Under the pieces are notes generated by a model. That model was not told the DNA's origin, made no database searches, and worked only from the letters and a program-made list of their open reading frames with translations. A stretch of 64,000 nucleotides of DNA from Xenoacremonium recifei. Its lineage: Eukaryota; Ascomycota; Sordariomycetes; Hypocreales; Nectriaceae. The position numbers were made by a program, and so were the translations under genes. The stretch spans positions 62,001 to 126,000 of the forward strand of contig WOFQ01000039.1 in NCBI GenBank assembly GCA_012184525.1. Reading direction: 5' to 3'. Shown here in pieces: positions 11,679 through 21,898 of this stretch (its first letter is position 1; the number at the start of each line of letters is the position of its first letter).

Positions 11679-12928
11679 CTAGTGCTTGGCCGTCTCGGCC
11701 GCTTCCGCAACCCTCAGCTCAACCCATACCAATGTTCCCATCTGGAGCACATTGGGTCGCTCAATCTTGACCACTTCCAACCCCGGTGTCTGGCGCGCTG
11801 CCTCCTCGACGATGTTTTGGATGTCGCGATTCCACCAACACCCGTACTTGTCGAAGTGCTTGCCGGCGTTGCGGTCCAGCAGTCCGTTGACGACGCCGTA
11901 CCAGCCTTTGCCGTGTTCCAACAGGACGATGCGCCCCGTACCCGGTTTGACCGCCGTTGCGAGGTTGGCCAGCACGGCGACCGGGTCGGCCACGGAGCAC
12001 AGTCCGAACGTCTGAACCACGGTGTCGTATTTGCCGCCGGGCGCCGGGCTCGGAGGCAGTGCGCGGTGAGCATCGCTGTGGATCAGGCGCAGTCGGCCGC
12101 CCAGGAAGCTGAGCTGTCCGCCGGTGTGGTCGGTCATGGAGGCCGCGGAGACGACGGGTGCGGCATCGGCCATGGGAGGCACGGTCTTGACGAGGCGGCG
12201 GCGCGCAACGTCAAGCATGTCAACGGAGATATCGAGCCCGGTGAAGGAGGCGACGCTGGCGCGCAACTGCTTCTGGCGGACGAGGTTCGTGGCCGGCGAG
12301 GCTTGGTCCGCGACGGCATCGCTCAGCGCAGCCCAGTCATAATGCGCCAGGTTGCGCCCCGAGCCAACAGCCAGCTCGAGGACATCGCCACGAGCGGCGG
12401 CAGCGAGACGGCGGCGCAGCTTGGTGATGCCCATCCACCACTCGGGCACGTCGAGTTCCTTGTCGAACTGCTCTGCATTGTCGCCGGTGAGCGCGGGGGG
12501 TCGGCCGGTCGGGGTGGAGTGTTCGCCGCAGGGGCAGGGGCTGGATTTGACGCTCGCGGCGAAGGTGCCGACGATGTAGAAGCCGAGGGCGCCGGCGAGG
12601 AGCGCGGCGCCGGTGAGAGGGAGCCAGGTCGAGCTCCAGAGGGAGGCGAGGGTGTCGGCGGGCGGAGGAGGCGGCGGCGGCGAGGGTGATGAGGGTTTGC
12701 TGCAAGGAGCAAAATATTAGCTTACTATATAGACAAGAGAGCTCTGGACGAGACGTACGGTTGATACGGCCTGGAAATCTTGGGCGGTGGTGGTGTTGGC
12801 TTCGCTCGGGGACCACCAGTCTTGACTGCAGACTTCGCCGACCGCGGAGGTCTACCAGCAGCACTGGCGAAGCTGCGCCATTGAGCCCGGGAAGCCTGCC
12901 TGACGAGGCCTCGAGAGGATGCTATCAT
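11679..12928 (-). CDS. OMS1-like mitochondrial membrane methyltransferase
   Basis: There are two exons, 12928-12759 and 12699-11679, with a 59-bp intron (GTACGT donor, GCTAATA branch, TGCAG acceptor); the product is 396 residues. Exon 1 encodes an Arg/Ser/Ala-rich, acid-poor leader (MIASSRGLVRQASRAQWRSF), a typical mitochondrial presequence. Exon 2 opens with a proline run, then a membrane segment (WLPLTGAALLAGALGFYIVG). It continues into a class I SAM-dependent methyltransferase: VLELAVGSGRN (SAM motif I), TGLDISVDML, DTVVQTFGLCS and GRIVLLEHG. The architecture fits yeast OMS1, an inner-membrane methyltransferase-like protein tied to respiratory-chain function. The splice picks one of three open frames after the acceptor; only that frame gives the membrane helix and joins the methyltransferase. 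It is divergent from the IMPACT gene. Confidence 0.85.
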
Positions 12929-13376
12929 GGGGGGCTATCGAGCCATGAGGTTGTAAAGTCTGAGATGCGTCTTTGCAATGGTTGTGCCGTGTCGGGGACC
13001 TGAATGGTGCCCGTGATAGCGTTTAAAGTGCTCTGGGAAAAAAAAGGACCGGGATGCGAGCTAGCCCCAGTCCCGCGGATCGGAGCCGGGAAAGTGGGGG
13101 CTCGATTTGGAGAGTTGGGGTAGGCACGGAGACTCGGAGAGCGTGCATCCGGGATCCGGGTCGCAATCGATAAGCACGTCGTGAACTGCGCCAGATTGAT
13201 TGACAGGCATCGAGCTTTAACGTGGCTGCACTTCAGTCCATATTCGAGTTACCGGACAGACGGTCGAGCGCTCGACGCCCCGGTTCTTGAGGCTTGCGCC
13301 CTTCATCTGGCAAGCTGCTTGCATTCCGACGGTCATCTGTCACATCTCGGAATCTCATCGTGAACCCCGCCTCAAC
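12929..13376. promoter_or_regulatory. Divergent promoter region
   Basis: This 448-bp spacer separates the divergently transcribed OMS1-like and IMPACT-family genes, so both promoters must lie here. No specific operator was recognised. Confidence 0.5.
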
Positions 13377-14902
13377 ATGGCGTCAGGGGGGAACGACCTC
13401 GCCGAGCTCCTGCGGCTGCTCTCGAGCAAGAGCTCCATGATGGCGGCCATGGGGCACATCAAAGCATTTCAGGCCAAGAAACTGTTCAGGTAAGCTGCGG
13501 CCGCCGTTAGGCTAGTTGACTCATCACTCATCTCCCATTGCGTAGCATCTCACAAATCGCGGATGCGCCTCTCACCACCATCGAAGCAGCTATCAAGGAC
13601 CCCAAAGCCGCCAAGTCCATCCACACAGCATGCAAGAATCATGTCAAGGGTGGCAAGAAGAGAGCGGCGTCTTCTGCTGAAGGCTCTACATCACCAAGTG
13701 CTAAGAAGCCCAAACTGGAAGTGCACAAGCACGATCTGGATTATGAGTCGATGGCCCCAGATGATCTAGAGACGGCCTTGAAACTCCCACTCGAAGAGGA
13801 TGAGGAGATCATCCGCGGGACGAGCGTGGTGGTAAACCGGGCACCTTTATTCTTGGCATTTGCAGTCGAGCTGCTGCGCATCACGATGCCGGAGCAGCCG
13901 TTGAGTAGTCGGCTGAGCCTTGCGCAGGGAGTTGTGAGCGCAAACTCGCATAGCAAGGCTGTGAGCCTCGGAATTGAGAAACCAGGCGGGGAAGAATTCA
14001 TTTCCGAAGGCCAGCCAAAGGTCAACATCATGGGGAGGCAGATTCCCGTGCTCAAACGCGGAGGCTATAGTTGGTCAGGATCGTCAGATGCATCATCAGT
14101 CACGGCAGGTCGGAACTCTCAGGCCAAAAAAACCTGGACCGCTAGTCGAAAGCTTTCATCCAGGGGCTCTGTCTTCATCGCACATGCAGCGTCTGTCACA
14201 TCACCCTCTTCGCGTACAGAGCTCGTCAGATCTCTGATGAGCGATAACCCAGAGCTTGAGACGGCAACCCATAATGCTTGGGCCATCAGGACGAGTTACG
14301 GAAATTCGCCCCTCAAGCAAGAAGCTTCCTTTGACGACGGAGAATCAGGTTGTGGAAATTTCATGCTGCAACATATGCGGGAGCTGGATATCAGCAATAC
14401 TCTGGTCGTGTTGACTAGGTGGTATGGGGGTGTTATGCTTGGTCCGGATCGCTGGCGGTTGATGAGAGAATGCATCGACGAGGCTTTATCATCCCAACGC
14501 CGCACAGCAACATTTTCTGGTGAAGCTGTCTGGGCGTTGGACGTTCAAGACACGAAGCCATCCACGTCAACTGTGGGCATGGCAATTCATCGGCCTGAAG
14601 GGGCGCGGAATTATCTCCTGCGGGCTTTCCTGCCAGTGACACAGGAGGGAAAGAAGACGGTGGCGGCATTGAACGAAGAGAAACAAGAGAACCTGGCGCG
14701 CGTACTGGGTTCTTTGAGGATTGTGTTTGAGAGTTGGAGGGGGGTGGTGAGTGTTGAAGAGCTGGGGAGGAGGGCCTGGAGCTGGTATGTTGCTGTGAGG
14801 CCGGATGTAGATACTGGACCGGCGGGGTGGGGAGCAAAAGGCACGTTGGAGTTGAAGAAGATTCTGGAGCTGAAGAGGAAGGTTGAGAAGACAAGTGAAT
14901 AA
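13377..14902 (+). CDS. IMPACT (YigZ/UPF0029) family protein with N-terminal extension
   Basis: There are two exons, 13377-13489 and 13546-14902, with a 56-bp intron (GTAAGC donor); the product is 489 residues. The N-terminal third has a helical segment (DAPLTTIEAAIKDPKAAKSI), then a Lys/Ser-rich linker. A fungus-specific conserved block follows: RAPLFLAFAVELL, MPEQPLSSRLSLAQGVVSA and KVNIMGRQI. The C-terminal half is the IMPACT domain: SRGSVFIAHAA, ATHNAWAIR, DDGESGCGNFML and LTRWYGGVMLGP. The yeast relative Yih1 binds GCN1 and restrains GCN2 signalling, but it carries an RWD domain that I do not see here, so the same role is not assured. This long fungal form looks like a separate subfamily. 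The start is the first ATG in frame, next to the splice. Confidence 0.85.
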
Positions 14903-14944
14903 CACAAGATGGATGCTTTCTAGAGAGGTTACTGAGTTAAGATA

Positions 14945-15944
14945 CCCCTATTACCGTGTTCCCCTCCCTCAGGTCTCTGTTGTTGTCGGTGAGCAAAAAG
15001 TCAAAGCTGCAAGATCCTATGATGGCACTAGAAAGCGGCTCTTACTCGAGCCTCACGGCCATGCGGATATCCAGAGCCATCCCTGAACCACACAGAAATG
15101 ACCGAGACTGGAGAAGCTCACATGGGTGTTTTGTACATTCACGGTGACGGCTATAGTAATATGTGTGGCCGTGCTACTGTAGCAACCTGTGGGTTCCTTG
15201 TAGGCACGGCCGATTTTAAACTGTTTCCTAGGAGAAGCTGTGTTCGTTTTGATGCGGACACCAAGACTGCGAGTCTCATCCTGCATACTCCTGGAGGTTT
15301 TGGTCGAGGCCCAGGTACCAACGAATACCAATGGAACACGATTAGATCCAAACCGTATAGTATGTTCTACTGCAGTGCCAGCTTGTTGCCTTGGCAAGTG
15401 ACTTAGGGCTCGAAATCCTGGGCGAGTTTAAATGGCCCGAACCAAGCGAGAGGAGTAGCGTCAATGTCTCATTGGCATACTGCAGCGCTTTCACTTGTCA
15501 GGTCCAACTATATGATCTCGGACTCCTGTGGGACACGTTATAGCAGGGTGCATATGTCAAGCGACTCAAGGATGCAGCAGGTCGCTTGCGAGACGTCATC
15601 AACGCAACGCCGTGCCACCTCGACCGCCTCGGCCTCCGTATGGCGTCATTATCACCGTGAGGACAAGAGCCTGAGTACGGGACTTTGGGCGCCGAGACGG
15701 GGCTGTACGTCCTTGGTGACGACCGGATCGATCGATCTCCTAGCGGTCGTGGACGTATCATTAGCTCGTATTACAGGGTTTAGGCGGCGAGAGAGGCGAG
15801 GGAGACACAACAGAGTGCTATGCTGGACCAGTCGTTGTGAGGATTGAGGGGCATGCACACTATATAGGCTGTCATGGTTTCGTTTTGGAGCGCGAGGATT
15901 TCTTGGGTAACTCGGAGTTTCTTCTGGAGAAGATTATAAGGTAG
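14945..15944 (+). pseudogene. Broken proline racemase / trans-3-hydroxy-L-proline dehydratase
   Basis: Successive frames on the plus strand give, in the correct order, pieces of one proline-racemase-family protein. Around 15020-15065 (frame of base 3) is RKRLLLEPHGHAD. From 15098 a second frame gives GEAHMGVLYIHGDGYSNMCG, with the active-site cysteine context. From 15433 a third frame gives WPEPSERSSVNVSLAY, and at about 15694 ETGLYVLGDDRIDRSPSG. From 15819 the first frame again gives AGPVVVRIEGHAHYIGCHGF and a stop at 15942. That is at least three frameshifts, plus in-frame stops after the second block, so no single product is possible. The second active-site motif has Ser where racemases have Cys, suggesting the dehydratase branch. 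Intact enzymes act in hydroxyproline breakdown. The decay combines indels and stops. Confidence 0.85.
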
Positions 15945-16085
15945 GACCGGCAGAGCTCGAAGGACCATTATCCTAAATCTTCCAGTCCTCGAGAGTCACG
16001 TCAGATCCTCCATTAAGCCACCACACTTCATGAAAGCCAGATCGGTCTTGCCATCACGCCTTCAATTAGATTCGTGCAGTACATC

Positions 16086-17156
16086 ATGCCAGTGCCATAT
16101 TACGTTGAGCATGTTACCCATGGGTCTCATGATGGGGCTGCCATTACTCTCCGTTGGAACGGCGTTCGCCTAATCGTCTCACTCCTCCGCAACCCATGCC
16201 CTACCTCCACGGAGAACCATTTTATAGAGAGCTATGGCCACGCTTTCCTCACTCAAGATACAGAGAAAGAACAAGATATCACAAGGGAGATTGTTGATGC
16301 CATTATAGAGGCCGGCAGAACGCAGCTCGAAGAGATCGCACCGTCGTCAATCCCCGAACAATCCGACCTTCACACCCTCCTCTTTCCGCCAGAGTTTTCA
16401 TTTCGATTAGTCACTATAGCTGGGAGGCCTGAGCTACTTTTGGAAGGCTCGTATCGTCTCCAAATATCCTCAAATCCGACCCTCGGGTACAAGAGTGTTC
16501 TCTTCATCCCGACCTGGCAACCCCCGCAGCCGGAATTCTCCTCGCCTAAATTCCAGCTCATAACCGGAGGGGACTTCCGGACGTACCACACCAACGACAT
16601 CGAAGTAATTGAGAAGCTTTTTGGCGACGGTTATATAACTCGTGTGAGCGTTGATGGCCGAGAAATGTGTGCTAAGGTTGGACGCGGCTGGGACGGGAGG
16701 GCGATGCAGAGAGAACTTGACTGCCTCGAAAAGATCACCACACACGCCGCTAAGAGTGCGACTCAAATTAATATCCCGAAACTTCTCGGCGTGGTACAGA
16801 CCCCGGACGATGAGGAAGTCATTGGTATCCTGGAGGAGCTCATCCCGCGCCCCGCGGACCACAATATGGGGACATTGGCTGCTATCGAGAGCATATCTGA
16901 CACTTCCGAAGAGCGCCGACGTGCCTGGTTCTCCCAAATACGACGAACAATCGACTGGTTGCATGGTATTGGTGTTGTTTGGGGAGATGCAAAGCCTCAG
17001 AATATCCTCATCCATGCGGCGACTGATGAGGCCTGGATCGTCGATTTTGGAGGCGGAAGGACGGAGGGTTGGGTTGACGAATGCTTTGAAAATACGGTTC
17101 AAGGAGATGAACAGGCTATGAGGAGGATTTCGGAACTATTGGGGATATCGGATTGA
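16086..17156 (+). CDS. Fungal kinase-like protein (atypical catalytic loop)
   Basis: This is a single exon of 356 residues from the first ATG at 16086. The N-terminal half (residues about 1-180) has no recognised domain. The C-terminal half is kinase-like: VDGREMCAKVG (putative ATP-binding lysine), GILEELIPRP (hinge), IDWLHGIGVVWGDAKPQNIL (catalytic loop with WGD for HRD) and AWIVDFGGG (metal-binding DFG). The residues needed for phosphotransfer are present, so it may be active, though the domain is short after DFG and has no APE. Such proteins are common in expanded fungal kinase-like families of unknown substrate. It lies just downstream of the broken dehydratase, in an island of accessory genes. 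Confidence 0.75.
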   Translation: MPVPYYVEHVTHGSHDGAAITLRWNGVRLIVSLLRNPCPTSTENHFIESYGHAFLTQDTEKEQDITREIVDAIIEAGRTQLEEIAPSSIPEQSDLHTLLFPPEFSFRLVTIAGRPELLLEGSYRLQISSNPTLGYKSVLFIPTWQPPQPEFSSPKFQLITGGDFRTYHTNDIEVIEKLFGDGYITRVSVDGREMCAKVGRGWDGRAMQRELDCLEKITTHAAKSATQINIPKLLGVVQTPDDEEVIGILEELIPRPADHNMGTLAAIESISDTSEERRRAWFSQIRRTIDWLHGIGVVWGDAKPQNILIHAATDEAWIVDFGGGRTEGWVDECFENTVQGDEQAMRRISELLGISD

Positions 17157-18558
17157 CGAGTTTGAGGAAACTAAAATTTAAAATTCACTAGATTTGACAA
17201 TTGCAAATGGAGGCTTGGAGGTTCACGTTTGATCTCATTAGAGAGACGCTTGGCATAAGGTAATGCATGTCATTGTTTCACTGAGTTCCATCGCAGTTAC
17301 AGAGCGATGAGGTAGCTCGCAAAAGTTCTTCCTGACTTGTGGTTCGAGATCGTAGCACCTACGGTGTCGCCCTTACGACATCTTGGTGTTTCACTTACAC
17401 ATAAGCCCCGATTCGCTTATTTCCATGAATGATTGCATAGAATTGACCGAGACTGCACCTTGAGGGATAGAGAGGAATATATCCCAGTCCCTGGATTGAC
17501 CCAGTGCCATGTATGTTGCAGTGCATTCTCACGATCAAAGAAGGGTCAAAATAGCCGATCGTGGTGAGATTTGCATCAATAGGCGTAATTCAGGCCGTTG
17601 CTGTCTCAACCGATGCTATTCAAAACTATATATGTCTGTATGTAGTTCACTGACTGCTTCATTGAATTGATAGTCTTTACCAGTGTCGGGAGTCATGAAG
17701 TCCGGTACGATTATAGACAAGGTTGAGCCGGGTCTGGAGAGGTCGTCGAGTATTCGTTGTCGAGCGCCCTTCTACCCTCGCGAACCCAGCCAACCACAAT
17801 GGCGGAAGCAATCCGTAGTGTAAATGATAAAATTGGTTTCGGGATGCAAGTCTGAGATTTGATAATCCATTATGATATGACGTACATATCAGGCTCGGAA
17901 GATGTGGATGGTCAGGTTGGGTAGCACATCGGAAGACAAGTGTTTTCCTGGAATGTCGAAGCAAAACATGTATTTTCGCCCAACAAGCGATGGTAAAGAT
18001 GTATTAGGGGTATTTTGGTTGTACTTTGACAAAAAAAAAACACGTCAAATACGGAGTACACGGCGGCTATTAAGAATCTGACAGGGTAGACTTGAGGCGA
18101 GCCCCCTGCATACCCCGCCAACCAGCCAGCCACTGCCAGAGCGGTGTGAGATATGCAGCTGAAGCCGGCCTTTGACGAGGATCCTCATGGGTTCTAATTG
18201 TGAGGGGGATGGTGCAGACAAAGGCGCTTCTTCTATAAAGTGTCGCCATGCAAATAAGTATATTCCAGCTTTCGTAGCGAGCGTGTCTATTACACCCAAG
18301 CACAGCTGTTACTGGGCTGAGACAGCCAGTATCAAAGTGCACTTTTCGAGCCAACGCCTCGCTTGCATCTTATTCGTTGCTCATCTTATGTAAGGCAGGT
18401 CGGCCAGTAACCTGTAAGGGGGCGTTTGAGGAACGAATAGATAGCCGTCCAGACGAGAGACTGCAGCCTCATTTTTTATTACCCCTCTTCTAGGACATCA
18501 ACCACGGCCTGACGCTCTTCTGTCGTGACCCTGCTCATCCCAGACTTTTCTCTATTTC
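17157..18558. other. 1.4-kb region without a recognised gene
   Basis: This lies between two kinase-like genes. The frames on both strands are short and unlike any family I know. An A tract occurs near 18031-18040. No repeat unit or RNA gene is evident. Confidence 0.5.
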
Positions 18559-20092
18559 ATGTTATTCCATGAGAGCATTCTGACGAACAAAATGCTGCGT
18601 TCTTTACCCCATCCCTCCCCAGACATGACGCGGTCGGTGACATGGCTGCCGAGGGTATACGACCCCCAGGCGACTCTTAACCCCATTCCACCTGCCACTC
18701 CTCGTCCCTACCCGCCCAGCCATCGATGGAATTCTCGCCCATATACTGAAGAGGGCGGCGTTCCACCCCAATACAGGCCGGAAGGCCATGCAGAGGCTAT
18801 TGACCAGATACAACTCCTCCAGCACGCTGCTCAAATCACGAACAAACCGTACACTATGACAGCCGCCTCGATTGGTAAAAGATGGGTCACTTTCGAGATG
18901 GTGGCCCGGGACTACAGCATAATGATTGCCCGCGTACGATTGAATACCACGGAACAATGGGGAGATAGCAAACTCTCGAGAGCAGACGATGAAAAGTTAA
19001 TTCGGTGCGAGCTTGCTGTCATGACGATTGTGCGAGAGAGGTTCCCCCTTATAAATGTCCCTCAGGTTTACGCCTTTGAGGGCAGTGAGTCCCAACGTTC
19101 TATGATGGTTGGCGGCATGTACATGTTGACCGAAGGATTCTACGGCCAAACACTCCAAGACAAGGCGCCAGACTGGTCCCAGTTGCCGGTAATGCAATCT
19201 TCTCTTCCCATCCGGCTCTCCTTGATATGACTGACGAGCTTTATGACAGTTCGATGATTTGAATCACATACTATACCAGTGGTGTGAGATCCAGGGGTCC
19301 CTGGCCACCCTCCGGTTTCCAGACTGCGGTCCCATCCACGGCGTCGATGAAGACAATGAGCCCGTAACTGGCAAATTCGCTGAGTTTGCCGAACAACCAT
19401 ACAACACCCAAGGACCGTACTCGAGCACGCGTAAATACTTTGTTCATTCCGGGGCCGCTTTGTATGCCCATACACGTATCCCAAGGCCCCATACTTCCCA
19501 AGAAAGAGATAAACTGATCACCTTCAAGCGTGGTGTGGTGGCGTTCATGGATATAGTCGCCCGCAGTCGCCTATTCTCAACGGAAAACCGGGTCTTCCCT
19601 CTTCAACACATGGGCCTTAGTCCCGAAAACATCATCGTCGACAGTGAATACAACTTCGTTGGCATCCTAGGCTGGGGATCTGCGCACTCTGCCCCGTGGG
19701 AAGCTGTCCTGTTTCCACAGCCTTGCCGGTACATGATGACGTACAAAAAGGCCAACGAAATCATGGCAGATCCAACCCATCCTGAGTGCAGAACCTTGCG
19801 GCACAAATGTTCACTCCAGGAGCTCTATATCACCAGGCTCAGAGGGACTGAACTGGACGTCCTCGACAATTGGAAGGATCCGGTGTCGTTCTCCCGAGTC
19901 CTTGGCCTCAAAAAGTCGAAGATCTACGATCTGTACACACAGCTGAAGAGAAACGGTGACGAAAATGACGAAATTACGAGAGAAATGGCGCGTTTGGCGT
20001 TCGACATGGACGAGCAGAGGATAGACGAGTATATCACCGAGTTGAATGTCAAGATGAGATCGAAGTATCCATTTTGGGAAATATACCAATAG
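18559..20092 (+). CDS. Aminoglycoside-phosphotransferase-fold protein, probable pseudokinase
   Basis: There are two exons, 18559-19188 and 19250-20092, with a 61-bp intron (GTAATG donor, CTGACGAG branch region, GACAG acceptor); the product is up to 490 residues. ATGs at 18592 and 18625 are alternative starts. The layout follows fungal APH-fold proteins: RCELAVMTIVRERFPLINVP, MLTEGFYGQTL, then QHMGLSPENIIVD and FVGILGWGSAHSAPWE. In active members the first of these last two motifs is H-x-D-L-x-x-x-N, and the second has Asp before the Trp. Here both aspartates are replaced by glycine (HMGLSPEN and ILGW). Phosphotransfer is therefore unlikely, although the frame is intact and over 480 codons long, which argues against a dead gene. 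The ligand is unknown. Confidence 0.75.
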
Positions 20093-20626
20093 CTGACAAT
20101 GCTACTCAACAAAAAGCCAATGCCAGAAGACGAGGCGGGTATTTGAATTTGTCGTTATCGATTGTCAATCTGAACTGACTTGAATTCTTTGATGTGCTGT
20201 TGGAATAGGCGTGTGGAGTTGATAATTCGGTTATTTCACTGCATTCCAGGCTGCGGTTCGGAGTACAGAACTAATTTTGAAGAGGCTTCTAAAACTTATA
20301 AACTAAAGAAAAGGCCGTTTGATATAAATTAAATGCTCAATTCAATATTTGATATGTAATATAATACTTACCTCTCACTCACATCTTAATGATTTTTATT
20401 ATAATTAGTTATATATCAAGTAAAAGCCTAAAATAAAAGACTTACATGAATTCAGTGCTTCCACCTGTGACGCAACAGCTACTTGGCTTAGTCATCGTCG
20501 AATTCCTGGCATGTGAAACCCAACACTGGAGCTTCATCCCCAGCTTCTGGACAGGAGCTCTCCCGCTCCCTCCAATCCAACCCTCACGCGATCCACGTCG
20601 CTGGTGTGTGATGCCAGCCAGCCAGC
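20093..20626. other. AT-rich intergenic tract
   Basis: From about 20280 to 20450 the sequence is markedly AT-rich and TpA-rich compared with its neighbours. It marks the right edge of the 15-20 kb accessory island. No gene is seen. Confidence 0.5.
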
Positions 20627-21898
20627 ATGGTGAGCCGCGCCCTGCCCTGGCCCCATCCCGCGATTGTCCAACGCTAACAACATGATCGTCCCCCAGGATG
20701 CGCTTCGAGAAACCTTCCGGGAGAGCGTCCGCGTCGTGACGTCAAGGGCCTTCCAGCGGACTGTCGTCAACATCGTGCTGCTTGTCTCTGGCGCCGTCTC
20801 GCTGCTGGGGCTTGCGGGGATTGCGACGGCGCTCTTCTTCCAGAACTTCGTGCCCGATGAGGTCGTGACGCGGACGGTGCACCTGCAATATGGGTACGTG
20901 CAGCTCAGCTTTAGGGAGTGACTGACTGACTGACGCGGGCTGCCAGATCCGCCCTCAACCCTTACGGCCTCATCTCGCTCGCCGCGCCGGCCATGAAGAG
21001 CCAGCAGGAATACGACGTCTCCATCACCCTGTCCCTGCCGCGCTCGCCGGCCAATGTCGACCGCGGCAACTTCATGATCAACCTGCACCTCCTCGACGCC
21101 AAGGTGGACTTCTCGTTGTACAGCCAGGCGCGCCAATACGCAGACAGCCGCGACGGCTTCACCGATGATGCTCTCCTCTACACGTCCCGCCGGCCAGCGC
21201 TCTTCCCGTACGTCGACCCCGTGGTCTCGCTTGCGTCGCGCGTGCTCTTCCTGTTCTACCACCTGCTCGTGCCCGGCACCAGCTCAACCACCATGAGAAT
21301 CCCCCTGGCCGAGCGAGTCATGTTCCCCAAGGGCGCCACGATCCCCGGGGCTGCATATGTGGAGATTGAGGCTGGCCAATCTATCCAGATCTATCAGGCT
21401 GCCTTGAGTCTGACGGCACAGCTTCGCGGTCTGCGCTGGCTTATGTTCCACTACAGACTCCCCACCTACCTGGCCTTTACTTTTGTCTTCTGGGTCTCGG
21501 AGGTGGTCTTTATGGCGGTTGCCTGGTTCATTTACACAATCATGACTACGGCAGATGAGGAGGGCGCACAGGAGGCAAAGCGGATCGAAGGCCCCGGGCG
21601 AGACGGCGCCACCAAAGACAGCGACGCGAGCGAGGGTCAAGGAGATTTGTCTGACCAGCCCGAGACATTCCCGACTTACGGGAGACAGCCGCCGCTCAAG
21701 TACGAACCCAAGATTAAGGAGGAGGAGGAAGCGAAACCCCTTTCCGAGCAGCCGATTGAGGGGGCTGAGGCGGATGATGAGGACGAGGATGAAGAGGGTT
21801 ACGAGGACGTGGACCAGAAACATGGCGATTCAGGCATTGGCACGAGCTACAGCGCGGAAGGCAGCGGTAGTGTGCGCAAGAGGCCGGAGCGCAAATAG
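20627..21898 (+). CDS. Seipin (lipid droplet assembly protein)
   Basis: Seipin is an ER membrane protein that organises lipid droplet formation. The main exons end at 20893 and resume at 20947 (53-bp intron, GTACGT donor), joining LQYG to SALNPYG. There are two membrane helices: NIVLLVSGAVSLLGLAGIA near the N-terminus and LAFTFVFWVSEVVFMAVAWF after the lumenal domain. The lumenal domain carries RGNFMINLHLLDA and typical beta-sandwich blocks. The C-terminal tail is long and acidic. Two starts are possible: an ATG at 20682, or an ATG-only exon at 20627-20629 followed by a 67-bp intron (20630-20696; GTGAGC donor, GCTAACA branch, CCCAG acceptor), which gives a protein starting MDALRETF. I prefer the second because the splice signals are strong, but transcripts are needed. 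Length is 383 or 387 residues. Confidence 0.85.

Noticed and set aside
11682..12689. 335-codon plus-strand frame opposite the OMS1-like gene
   Set aside because: This is a GC-rich antisense shadow; the minus strand has methyltransferase motifs and proper splicing.
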